Positions 22,335 to 33,109 of a stretch of DNA of 64,000 bases are shown one piece after another. The notes under the pieces are model-generated. The model searched no databases. It saw nothing but the letters and a program-made list of their open reading frames with translations, and had not been told where the DNA came from. Made by a program: the position numbers and the translations under genes. Position 1 is the stretch's first letter, and every line of letters starts with the position of its first letter. Origin of the DNA: Cafeteria roenbergensis (lineage: Eukaryota; Sar; Bigyra; Bicosoecida; Cafeteriaceae); assembly GCA_008330645.1 (NCBI GenBank), contig VLTN01000002.1, positions 248,001-312,000 of the forward strand. Reading direction: 5' to 3'.

Positions 22335-23006
22335 GCAGCGGCCAAGCCGGCGGCTGTGCGAGGGGCAAAGCTCCACCGCACAGTGGGCACCGGCGCGAGG
22401 CCCGTGTCCCCGCGGGCAAGCTGCGGCTTTGGTTTGCGGTTGCGTGTTGCATTCGACTCGTGCGTGTTCTGGCTCTGGCGAGCGGTTTTGTGGCAATAGG
22501 TCGCGCCTCGTCGGCAGAGCTTGGCAGATCCTCTGCTGCGCTGCGCGAGTCGTCGCCGGGTTCCAACGGAGGTCTCTGCCCAGGGTTGAGCACCAGGCGC
22601 ATCGTCACGGGGAGGGGTGCGTCCGGCCTTGTGGGCGGGGCGGGAGTCGACGAGTGCCTTGGCGGCAGAGCCGGGCCTCCAAATTGCTTGCCGTAGTTGC
22701 GGCTGATTGGCTGCTGTTTCCGACGCATTGTTCCATGTCTCCGTCATGCGGCCACGCACCGAACGACCGCGCGCTGTGCGCACGACGCGCCGTCGAGCCC
22801 TCGCTGTCTGTGGCCCTTGTGGCCTGCGGGCCAAGCCGTGGCGGGCGAACTGCGGACTTGCCGAGGCGGAAATCCCCAGTTGCCGCGCAACTCAGTTTAG
22901 AGTCCACCCAAGTCCCAGCCTCATTCCGACTCCCCATGCTGCCAAATGAAAGCTGACCCTGTGAGTTGTGCACCCCGCGGGAGGAGGGCGCTCCAGGCGG
23001 CTCGCC
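22335..23006. other. intergenic, upstream region of the exportin gene
   Basis: 672 bases between two genes on the plus strand: the 3' untranslated region of the DHHC gene and the promoter of the exportin-like gene. No coding or RNA feature is supported. Confidence 0.4.
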
Positions 23007-26000
23007 ATGGCCGCGCCGGGGGTCGCCGCGCACGAGCTCGAGAGCTTTTCCAACGCTTGCGATGGCGTGAGCAAGCGGTTGCGGGGCTGGCCCGCGCAAA
23101 CAGCGGCTGCGCTGTTGCGGGGGGCGCGGTAACGACGGCAGTGCCCATGTGCTGCGGCGCCTTCGCGACCGTCTCGCTGCTGCAGCTGTCGCCCCGGGAC
23201 GCCTCGTCGACGGCCGCCCCGCGCGGGTGCGGCCGTTCCAACTTGTCGTCAAATTGCGTTGCGTGCCCGGCGGGGCTTGCCGCTGTTGCGAGTCCCTGGA
23301 GCGCCAACGCTCGCGGCCCTTTGAATCTGAAGCTGCCCGCGTGCCCCGCAGTACTTCGACGCCCCGAGGCAGGAGCTGCGCGTGGCCGCAAACGCCTACA
23401 TCATTGAGTGGCTGCAAGCCCGGTCCGGCCCGGGGGAGCTGAGTCTCGGACCGGAGGCCCTGGCCGCGGCAGCTTTGCCGGCGTTCCTTGACCTGCACTT
23501 GGCAATTCTCAACGCGCGGGCATCGGCGTTCGCTCGCGTGTTCTGCGCGCAGGCGCTGCTCGGCTGCGTGACGCAGCACTGGCGCAGTATCGCGCGCGGG
23601 GGCCGGTCTGCGCTGCGGGTGGGCTGTCTGCGGTTGTTGGAGTCCCAAGCTGAGGCGCTCGCGGGCGGCACCGCGGGCCCAACCGAGGAGCACGTTGGGC
23701 GCATGCTGGTTGAGGTGCTGGCCCGCGCATCGCTGCTCCTGTTCGACACGGCGAGTGAGGCCACGACTGCGAGCTCGGCCGCGGACGGGGACGCGGCAGC
23801 TGCGCCCGAGCTGCACATGCTTGGCGACGCTGCTAGCGGCGCGGAGGACGCCGCAGAGTGGCTTGCGCGGTGCAGCACGGGGCGGGACTTTGTTGCGTAC
23901 TGCTGCTCGGCGCTGGCGCAGCGCTCGGGCAGCCACGCTCACCTGGCGATCCTGCTGCTGGAAGGCCTCTTCGACCAGGCCTCGGCCTCGCACGGCGCCG
24001 CCACGGACATGGCCACGGTCCGTGCGGCGCTGTGGAGGACAGCGCTGCCCATGGCGCTGCGGCAGGCCTTCGTCTGGCTGGCGCTCGCTTCCGCGGCGCC
24101 CGTGCCCTCGCCTCTGACCGCCTCAAAGGCCGGCGAGGCGGCCCCCGCCCTGCTCGGCGGGGACGCCTCCTGGCTGCTGGGGGCCATGGAGGGGAGCGCC
24201 GACGCCGGCTCCCGCCACGTCGCCGCCCTCACCGCCTCCCTGCGCCTCGTCGTGTGCTGCCTGCGGTTCTGCGCCGTCGGCGCCGGCGGCGGAGCCTCTG
24301 GGGACGACATCGAGGACACCCCGCTGCGAGTGCCAGCCGACGACGTTGTGCGCACGGCGTGGCCCGCCGCGGTAGTGGCGCGGGCGGCAGTGGCGCTGGC
24401 AGAGCTGGCCGGAACCGCAACCATGCAGGTGGCCGCGGCGGCGGCGCGACTCGCCGTCCCCGCCGGCGTCGAGAGACCGGCTGTGCCGCGCGCGCTCTTC
24501 GGCCCGGTCCTGGAGGCAGCGCGCCTGGGCATCGAGGCCCTCCAGCTCGTCACGAGGCAGACCGCGTCGGCGTTCTCCGGCTCCGGCGGCGTGCTGGGGG
24601 CGGGCAGCGGGGGCTCTGGCGGCGACGCGGCCGGCGCTGCGGCCTCGCCCGCCAGCATGCGTCGCTCCGTGCTGCTCAGGGCGTCGACTGCCCTGCTTTG
24701 CAGCCCCCGGGCTCTGCGGCACAAGCAGCTCGCCCACCGCGCTGCAGCCCACGCCCTCATGCTTAGCCGGTTCCTCGACCACCCCGTGGCGGTTGGCGGC
24801 TCGCCCGACTTTCCGGCCTTCGCCAGAGCGCTGGGGTCGATCACCGTCGCGGCCATTCGCTCGTGGCGCCTCCTCGAGCCCGCGACCATCAGCGCGCTCG
24901 CACACGCGTGGAGCGGCTTCGCGTCGGCGGGCGAGGACGGCCCCTTCCTTGGCCAGGCAGCGGCCGAGGCCGCCGCCGCCGTGTCGCAGGAGGCGGTCAC
25001 GGCCTTTGTCGAGGCCCGCATGCACGCGGCGGCCGCGGCCATCGCGGACGCCGCGGTGGAGGCCGGCGTGGAGGAGGACGACCTGGAGGCCTGGGCGTCG
25101 CAGCCCGCCAGCCAGGGCTTCGGCGGGGCTGCCTCCCCCTTCCACCCCGTTCCCCTGCTCGTTGCACGGCTGGACGCGGCGGCGGGCGGGCCCGGGGCAG
25201 AGGCCGCCACGGCGCTGGCACGGCGGCTCGCGCTCGCCGCCGGCGAGGTGTTCGACGTGGTGCGCTTCGAGGAGGCGGACGGCGCTGACGAGGCTGCCTG
25301 CTCCAGGATCGGCGGCGACTTCGCGTGCCTGGCGGCCTGCGCGACGGGCCACGCAGCCCGCCTGCTGTGCGGCGCCTTCGACTCCTTGCTGGGCGACGTG
25401 GTGCGCATCGCAGGCTCCGCCGGCATTCCGGGCGGGCCCTCGGCAGCATCGGTCGCCACGGCCGTCGCTGCGACGCAGGGCAGGCTCGCCTGGGCGGTGC
25501 GCTGCATCTCGGCCGTCATGATGACCTGCTCGGCGGAGATGCGGGCCACACGCTCCACGCCGCTGCGAATGGCGATCCGAGCCAGGCGCACTCGGAGAGC
25601 CCAGTTCGGGAACAGGTCCCCCCCCATCGGCGCGGGGGCGACCGTGCCGCCGTCTCTGCCCCCGCTTGCTGCCATCCGGGAGGGCGTCGCCACGGCCCTC
25701 ACGCCACGCCGGCGCTCCGCCGTGAGCCTCGGCGGGCCCTCCGCCGGGAACGGTGCTGGCCGGACCCTTGCGTTCGACGGCGTCGTGACCGGGGGCGCGA
25801 GCGGCGAGGACGACGCCGGCGTGGCGGGCGCGGCCTCGGGGCGGCTGGCGGCGGGCTCCGTCACCCCGATGCGGCTCGGGGCTGCCACCGGCGGGTCGGC
25901 AGCTTCAAGCCTGTACACGGGCGGCTCGGCGTCCCGCCCGCCGCGCTCTCCCGCGTCGGCGCTGCGCCCTCTGCGGCGCCACCTCGCCCTCGCCCGCGAC

Positions 26001-29000
26001 CTGCTCGGGGCCGGCCCGCCCTCCGGCTCGTCTTCCGTGGCCGCTGGCAGGCACGGCGCGGCTTCGCAGGGCTGGCCGGGCGGCTCCGGCCTGATGTCGT
26101 CCACGTCGACCCCCGCCCACCTGCCGATGCTCACACCGTTGGGCGACTTTGCCGCGTCTGCTGGCGATGTCGACGAGGACGAGGACGACGTGGAGGCGGG
26201 CAGGGCTGGCGGGGCGGGTGCTGGGGCGCAAGGCCACGGCGGCGGCGGCGCCGGATCCGGGGCATCGTTTGGCCGGGGCAGGGCAAGCCATGGGTTTTCG
26301 CTGTCCCAGTCGTCGCTGGCCGACGCGGCGGGCGCGGGCGACCCCTCCGCTCTCGCGCTGTCCAAGGCCGCTCAGCGGCTGGAGGGCGCCGTGGCGAGGC
26401 TCGAGGCGGCCAGCTCGTCTGCGGGCGAGGGCGGGGGCGCCGCGGACGCCTTCGACCTCTCCGCGCTGTCGAAGGCCCTCCAGGACGTGCAGGCGCGCGC
26501 AGACGCCTCGAACGGGGGCGCCGACGAGGAGGACGACGACCCCAACGAGGGCACTGGCGGCGCGCGCGGCGGGCAGGCTGCCGCGGCTCGCGAGCGCGTC
26601 TCGATGGACTCCATGTTCAAAGGCGCCACGCGGCACCTGGAGCGCACGCTTGGGGACCTGGCGTCCGCGGTAGAGCGCTACCTGGGCCCGCCCGGGGACG
26701 CAGAAGCGGCTGCCATCAGCTCGGTGGACGCGGTGCTCGGCGCAGGCGGCGCATCGGGAAGCAGCCAGGGAGGGCGGGCGGGGGCGGGCGGAGCGCCTGA
26801 GAGCGGCTTCGACGCCGTGGGGGCCTGCAGCGAGCTGGCGACGCGAGTGCTGCGGCTTGTGATGATGCTGCGAGGCAAGGGGTCGGGGCTGCGCTTCGGC
26901 GACGCGGCAGCTGCCGAGGCCGCAGCCGCGGCAGCCGACGCCGACGTGGACGACGCCGGGCTCTCGCTGGAGCTCTTCTCGAAGCTGTCGCTGGGGGCCG
27001 GCGGGGGCGGCTCCGGCTCCGGCTCCGGCTCAGGAGGCGGCGCCTCGGCCGTGGAAGCGGCCCGGGCAACGGCTGCGCAGCTCGCCGCTGCTGAAATGGC
27101 CCACCGCAGCCTCACGTCCACCGGCTGGACGCAGCCTCGCGAGGCGCTGGAGCGGTCCGTGCTCACCTTCTTCGACCAGTTTCGCGCCCTCTACATCGAC
27201 GACAGGGCGCTCATGGAGTCCCGCCGCGCCACCCGCAAGCTCATGGGATTCTCACGGCTGCCGGCCGAGTACACGGGCGGGACGCTTGGCCAGACGGCGC
27301 CGAGCGCGGCGGGCCGCCCCGGGAGCACGTTCCTGGAGCGCACCTGCGCCACAATGGGCGCCTCCCAGCCGCACGAGCTGCTCGACGTGGTGGTCGCCAA
27401 GGTCGTGGACAACCTTCGCTCGTGCACCACGGCCCGCGACAAGGGCCTCAAGGCCCGCTCCCACGTGCTGCACCAGTCGGTGGAGACGCTGCGGTGCCTG
27501 GCGCAGGCCGACGAGGACGCCACGCATTCGCTGCTCCGCTCCCGCCCGCCGTCGGCGGTGGGGCGGGACCTGCTGCGGTCGCCCAGCATGCGCTCCCTGC
27601 TCCGGACCGCGCCGCAGCAGCTGGTGCCCTGCCTGGTGGGCCACCGCATGGCGCGCGTCCGCGTGGCCCTCTACAGCCTCCTCACCTCCCTCGTGCTCCT
27701 GCACGCCAGGGTCAGCCTTGACTCGGAAGAGCCGCTCGCCCCGTCCTCCTACCACGTCGAGGCCGACCGCCGGGACCGCAACCGGGCCCTTGCAGAGGCC
27801 GTGGCCAAGGGGGTCCGGTACCTCCCGGACTTTGGGGGCGGCACGGCTGCCTCGCGAGGGAGGGGCGACGGCATCGGCGGGTCTGGCAGGGCTGGCGGCG
27901 GCGGCGGCGGCGGCGGGATCGCTGGGCTGGCGGACCTTGAAGAGGACGAGGACGATGCAGTGGGTCTGGGAGCCAGGCGAGGCATCGGCAGTGGCCACGA
28001 CGACGACGACGACGACGACCTGGACGTCGAGCGTGGCGACGATCTGGGCGGGGCAGGGACGACAGCCTCCTCCGTGGTCGCGACCTTCGCGGGCGGCCCC
28101 TCCTCCGACCTCGGCGACGGCGACGAGGACGACGAAGCAGCCGGGGCAGCGGCTGCGGCCGCGAGCGACGCTGCTGCGCGCGACCTTGGCGCCGACCCCG
28201 AGGTGCTCCGCGACTTTGGAGGCGGCGGCGTGGGCTGGTTCATCGCGCTGCTGCGGCCGCTGGAGAGCACCGCGGCGGTTCCGTTCCGCCTGCTGCAGGC
28301 CGCGTCGTGCTGCGCCGTTGTGCGGGGCGTTGCAACGCGCGAGGAGCTGGGCCCCACCGCCATGGCCGCGGTGAGGGCCCACGGCGTGAGCTCGTGGGTG
28401 CCCAACCTGCTCGGCCCGGCAGCCGATCCTGACGCCATCACCTTTGCGCCGACGTCGCCCGAAGCAGAGCGGATGGCGCCCGAGGCAGCAGGAATGCTGC
28501 CGCTCCTCAGCGTGGCCTGGGCCTCAGCCATCCCCGTGAAGGTCACCCGCGACGCCGGCGAGGGAGTTGCGGTTCGTGCCGACGGCGCGCTGCTGCTGAC
28601 GCAGGCCGTCCACGACGCGGTGGCCGCCTGGCTCAACGACATTCTCGGCGTGCTCTCCGCCATCAAGCAGCCCGACCACCTCGCAGTCTCGCTGGAGGTG
28701 CTCGGCCGCCAGCTCGCCCTGGTGCCCGCCGTCGCAGCCCTGGTGCGCGACCCGGTGATGCCCGTGTGGGCGGCACGCCTGGTGTCCGAGCTGCTCCGGT
28801 GCCGCGGAAACCGCTTCAGCTCCCCAATGTCTGGGTCGGTGCTCGCGGTGCGCCTGTTCCGCATCGCAGCTGGCGTTGCCGAGGCCGTTGCCCTCGTCTG
28901 CCGGAGCCGCCGGCCCCACCGGTTCGTCACAGAGGGCGAATTCCGCCGGACGGGCGTGCGGAACCTGTCCTCCGCCCCGTCTTGGCTGCAGCTGGCCAAC

Positions 29001-29909
29001 GCCGGCCTCTGCGTCTTCGGCCAGGCACTGTCCGCGCGCTGGGTCCCCTTCGGCGCCATGCGGGCCATGGGCGACGACACCGAGACGAGGGCCGTGATGC
29101 TGGCGTGCGAGACGATGCAGGGCGTGCACAAGTGGCACCTGCGGGACATTCCGGACCTGCGGCCCGCGTACTTTGGCGCGCTCGAGGCGGTCGCCGCGGC
29201 GGTGTCGGCGGACCCGGAGGCGTTCCCCTCGGCGGCCGTCATTCTCGCGCGCCTCCTGGCCTTCGCCCTGCAGGGGATGTCCATGTCGGGGTCGGGGGGC
29301 GACAAGAGCTCGGCGTTCATGGGAGTGGGGGTCCCGGTTAGGGCCTGCGTGGCCGCCTACTCGATCCTGCGGCCGCTCGCCATTGCGCACCGCGTCATCG
29401 CCAGGGCCGACCTGGCGTCCAGGGGAGCCACTGTTGGTAGCTTGCGCGACGTCGTGAAGGACGAGCAGTCCGCCACCTTGTGGGAGCTCGCAGGCTTTGG
29501 CTCGAGCGCGATGCTCCCCGAGGGGGCCTCCGTTCCGATGCCCACGGAGGCCGACCGGAAGGCTGCTGCTGCAAGCGTCGCTCTCTTCCAAGAGGTTGGG
29601 AAGCGCTTCCCGGGGATGGGCACGGCCATCTCGAAGCACATCGGGGCTCTCGTCGCCAACCCGTCTGCGGGAGGCTTCGCGCGCGCCCCCGTGCTGCTGG
29701 CGAGCATCACGGCGTTCCCAGCGCATTTCCGGACCTACTGCCTCGGCGCGGTGGCGGCCAGCCACTCCCGCCACTTTGCCGCCGCAGTGGGCCCGCTTGT
29801 GGACATTGCGGAGCGCATGGCAGTGTGCAGCCGCCGCACGCTGTTTCGCGACGAGTCGGCCTTCGCGGTGTGCTTGGGCAGCGCCTCGCGCAGGCTTGCG
29901 GCGGACTAG
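23007..29909 (+). CDS. exportin-7/RanBP17-like nuclear transport receptor, 2 exons, greatly expanded
   Basis: Exon 1 is 23007-23066 and exon 2 is 23352-29909, giving 2205 residues. The junction (GATGGC|gtgagc ... cgcag|TACTTC) fuses HELESFSNACDG to YFDAPRQELRVAANAYIIEW, the first HEAT helices of importin-beta family receptors (family form: LE-x-x-C ... R-x-x-A-x-x-x-L). The C-terminal third gives the subfamily: LVSELLRCRGNRFSSPMSG, then a segment with PFGAMRAMGDD, aligns with the exportin-7 pattern (L-x-ELV-N-R ... VNFGVFRLYGDD). Such receptors carry cargo through the nuclear pore with RanGTP. Exportin-7 is normally near 1090 residues; here Gly/Ala/Asp-rich inserts (for example about 820-1190 and 1490-1610, with a poly-Asp run) double it. 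The frame stays open throughout, so the inserts are translated unless small introns are hidden in them. Confidence 0.78.
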
Positions 29910-30511
29910 ATGCCGCAGCGCGCCCGGCCCTGGAGCGATCTGCGACGCCGCTCGTTGGGCGCAAGGCTGCGACGAGTGGCTGGGCTACTGATGCGTGCAC
30001 CGTGCGTTTAACTGCGCCTCAGTGCTCGCTCGCGGCTTGGTCCTTTGCACTCGGCGATTCGAAACAGCGTGACTCGGCCATCAGCCTCCAAAGCCCAGAA
30101 CCACAGCGAAACGGCCGCCCGGGGACGCGCCCGGGTGTGCCCTTGCTTCTCGGATCGGGCGTGCCCATTTGGGACTGCACCGCGAACGCCCGCAAAGCGC
30201 GAGTGCCGCCAGCCTCCGCGGCGTGCGACTGTTCGGCGCGAGTTGCAACAGGTTTTGGCCGTCGCTCGTCGGGCCAGGACTCTGCCGCCCCGAGGAGAGC
30301 TCCACCCGGTCGGCCGGCCGGTCCCTCGCGAGTTCAGTCGCGTGCCCAGCTCGCCCCCAGCGGCGCGCGAAGCGTCGGAATTTTTCGCCAGGGAGTGAGG
30401 CTCTGCAACATTTCGGCAGAGCCACGAAGGAACGGTGACGTCTCTTAGCAGTGCTTCCACGCCTCTTGCACTCCCAGCAAGCTAAACAGCGACCAGACCA
30501 GTTTCAACAAG
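29910..30511. other. intergenic, upstream region of eIF4A
   Basis: 602 bases with slightly lower G+C than the flanking genes. It should hold the end of the exportin transcript and the promoter of the eIF4A gene. A TTCGAA-centred sequence near 30057-30064 resembles a tRNA B box but lacks a properly spaced A box. Confidence 0.4.
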
Positions 30512-32237
30512 ATGGCAAGTGCCGGCAGCCATGCCATGGCCCCCTCGGCCGTCGGTGAGTCTGCCCCTGGGCGAGGCCGCGGGATGGGGCCAGGCCTGGG
30601 CGCCTCGGGAGTGCAAGTGATGGCAGTTCGCGCTCGATTTTTTTAGCCCCCTTCCATTCCTTCCTGCCGCCCGCCTCGCCTCGCAGAGGGTGCCGCGGAC
30701 GAGATGTCGTTCGCCACCAACTACGACAAGGTTGTCGAGTCCTTCGACGACATGGGCCTCAAGGAGGACCTTCTTGTGAGCCGGGAATGCAAGCGTTTTC
30801 GGCGTGAATGAGCACTTCGGCGAGCGACCGGCCTTGTCGCGCCTGGCGGCCGCCCCTTACGGCGCCCCCTTGGCGCCGCGGGCGCACCCCCCACGCTGCA
30901 GGGGAACATCTGCTAGCCCGCGACCCCTCGCCCCCGCCTCCTCTTCCGTGTCCCTCGCACCGCCCTCCATCGGCCCTTCCCGGTTCTTCTCAGCGCGGCG
31001 TGTACGGTGAGATCGCCTCTGCCGGCCGGTTTGAACGCCGCCCGAACCAGCTGCGACGCCATCCCCGCTTCGCGCAGGCCGTCGGCCCGCAACTTTTCAC
31101 CCGCTTTCCGCCCCCGTCCGACCTCGCCCTCGTTTTCTCTTTGCCGCAGCCCACGGTTTCGAGAAGCCGTCCGCCATCCAGCAGCGCGCCATCATGCCCG
31201 TCGTCGAGGGCCATGACACCATCGCCCAGGCCCAGTCCGGAACCGGCAAGACCGGCACCTTCTCGATCGGCATCCTGCAGCGCATCGACACCGCTCCGGA
31301 GGCCGTCGCCAAGGGCCCCCAGGCCCTCGTGCTCGCCCCGACTCGCGAGCTCGCCCAGCAGTCCCAGAAGGTCATGGCCGCCCTCGGCATGCACCTCGGC
31401 GTGACCGCCCACGCTTGCGTCGGTGGCACCGCCGTGCGCGACGACATGGCCGCCTTCAGCCGCGGCGTGCACGTCGTGGTGGGCACCCCGGGCCGCGTGC
31501 AGGACATGATCACCCGTGGCGTGTTCGACGTGAGCAACCTCAAGATCTTCTGCCTCGACGAGGCCGATCAGATGCTCGACCGCGGCTTCAAGGACCAGAT
31601 CTACGAGATCTTCTCGTGCGGCCTCCCCAAGGACATGCAGGTGATCCTTTTCTCCGCCACCATGCCCAACGTGGCCCTTGAGCTTACCGACAAGTTCATG
31701 CGCGAGCCCAAGCGCATCCTCGTCAAGCGCGACGAGCTCACCCTGGACGGTATCAAGCAGTTCTACGTGAACGTGCAGAAGGAGGACTGGAAGCTCGACA
31801 CCCTGTGCGACCTCTACGAGACCCTCACCATCACCCAGTCCATCATCTACTGCAACACCCGCCGTAAGGTGGACATGCTCGTTGAGCAGATGACGGCCCG
31901 CTCCTTCACGGTGTCGGCCACCCACGGCGAGATGGAGCAGCGCGACCGCGAGGCCATCCTCCGCGAGTTCCGTTCGGGCGCCACCCGCGTGCTCATCACC
32001 ACGGATCTCCTTGCCCGCGGCATTGACGTGCAGCAGGTGTCGATGGTCATCAACTACGACCTCCCCACCAACCGCGAGAACTACATCCACCGCATCGGCC
32101 GCTCCGGCCGTTTCGGCCGTAAGGGTATCGCCATCAACTTCGTGACCGAGGCCGACTTCCCGTACCTCAAGGACATCGAAGAGTTCTACCACACCAAGGT
32201 GGAGGAGATGCCGACCTCCGTGGCCGACCTCCTCTGA
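30512..32237 (+). CDS. eIF4A: translation initiation factor eIF4A (DEAD-box RNA helicase), 4 exons with a 13-nt microexon
   Basis: Exons are 30512-30554, 30687-30775, 30994-31006 and 31150-32237, giving 410 residues, the usual length. Exon 3 is only 13 nt and supplies RGVY plus one base, rebuilding the conserved [20 protein letters not shown] segment ahead of the Q motif (PSAIQQRAI). All later motifs are intact: AQSGTGKT (Walker A), [22 protein letters not shown], the ARGIDVQQV segment and [13 protein letters not shown]. The protein unwinds the 5' leader of mRNA as part of eIF4F. Donors are gtgagt, gtgagc and gtgaga. Codons end overwhelmingly in C or G with few choices per amino acid, as expected for a highly expressed gene. 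Identification is certain; closeness of eIF4AIII makes the exact paralogue slightly less so. Confidence 0.95.
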
Positions 32238-33109
32238 GCGTGCCCCAGCCTGGCACGCCCAATGCAAGGACGTCTCCCTCTTTTCTCTCTCTCTCTCTCT
32301 CGTACGCGCCCGCGAGCGACTAGTGGGCGCAGATCCTGCCTCCATCCCTCATCATCACTTGCGATCATCGGGACCTCCTTCGCTGGATGGGGCCCGCCCA
32401 ATGAGCACCTCCCCGTGCGGACGCAGCCTACTCGAGCCTGCCCGCGCCAGACGCGAGCGGACAGGGGAAGAGACTGGCTCCCGCCGTGATGTGTGGTGGT
32501 TGTGTTTTCGTCGTCTTCAAGTGAGCTTCGCCCTCTCGCTTCCTGCCGCCTCACTCCACTCCAGCGCGGCAAGCGACCGAACCTGCGCAGCTGCAGCTGA
32601 GGTTGATGCACGTGCTCTGCCGGGCCGCGCCGAGGGCACACGCACTCGTCCAGGCGCATTCCAGTGGCTGCGGCCACCATTCGACTCGCGCCGCCTGGCA
32701 CGCGCAGCAGGCTGTCGGGAGGGCGCTGGGAGAGCGGGCCGCTGTTGGGGGGCGCGGGCAGCAGCGTGGCATGCTGCCCGCAAGCGCATTCGCAGCGTCG
32801 TGGCGCTGCGCTGCCCGGTTCTCCACGCCATGGGACGAGTGCATCGCCGGCCTGGCAGCGAGGGCCGGGGACGTTCCTCGCATGGGGGGCGAAGGCACGC
32901 CCCATGCTGCAAGCGCGCGCGCGGAAACCAGTTGCGGCGCGGCCGGCACATCGGTCGCAGCGGGGCAAGCTGGCAGGCAAGCTCCGCCTGCCGCAGCGGC
33001 ACGGCCAAGCCCGCCGATTGGGCGCGTTTCCCAGCACAAAGGGCATGGCCCGGTGGCGGCCGCCAGCGCGACGCCGGCGCACACGGGGCAGCGCCAAGCG
33101 CCGCCGGCA
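32238..33109. other. intergenic, eIF4A 3' region and upstream region of the helicase gene
   Basis: 872 bases. The eIF4A side holds a pyrimidine-rich tract. Open frames continue upstream from the helicase start, so the true start of that gene could lie further left than the ATG chosen here. No other feature is supported. Confidence 0.4.
32284..32301 (+). repeat. (CT)n microsatellite in the eIF4A 3' region
   Basis: Nine TC units 46 bases after the eIF4A stop codon. It is a plain dinucleotide repeat. Confidence 0.85.

Noticed and set aside
21617-22834. 405-codon minus-strand frame opposite the DHHC tail
   Set aside because: A Ser/Ala-rich reflection of the acidic repeats (GAT/GAC/GCT read on the other strand).
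23939-26365. 808-codon minus-strand frame opposite the exportin gene
   Set aside because: The plus-strand product has family homology; this is its GC-driven shadow.
30040-30075. tRNA-like B box (TTCGAA context) between the exportin and eIF4A genes
   Set aside because: The only A-box-like word on the same strand is about 20 bases away, too close for a tRNA, and no cloverleaf stem pairs.
32603-33109. 169-codon N-terminal extension of the HELQ-like protein starting at 32603
   Set aside because: Composition is Ala/Arg/Cys-rich without a domain; the ATG at 33110 gives the usual family length. It is kept only as an alternative start.
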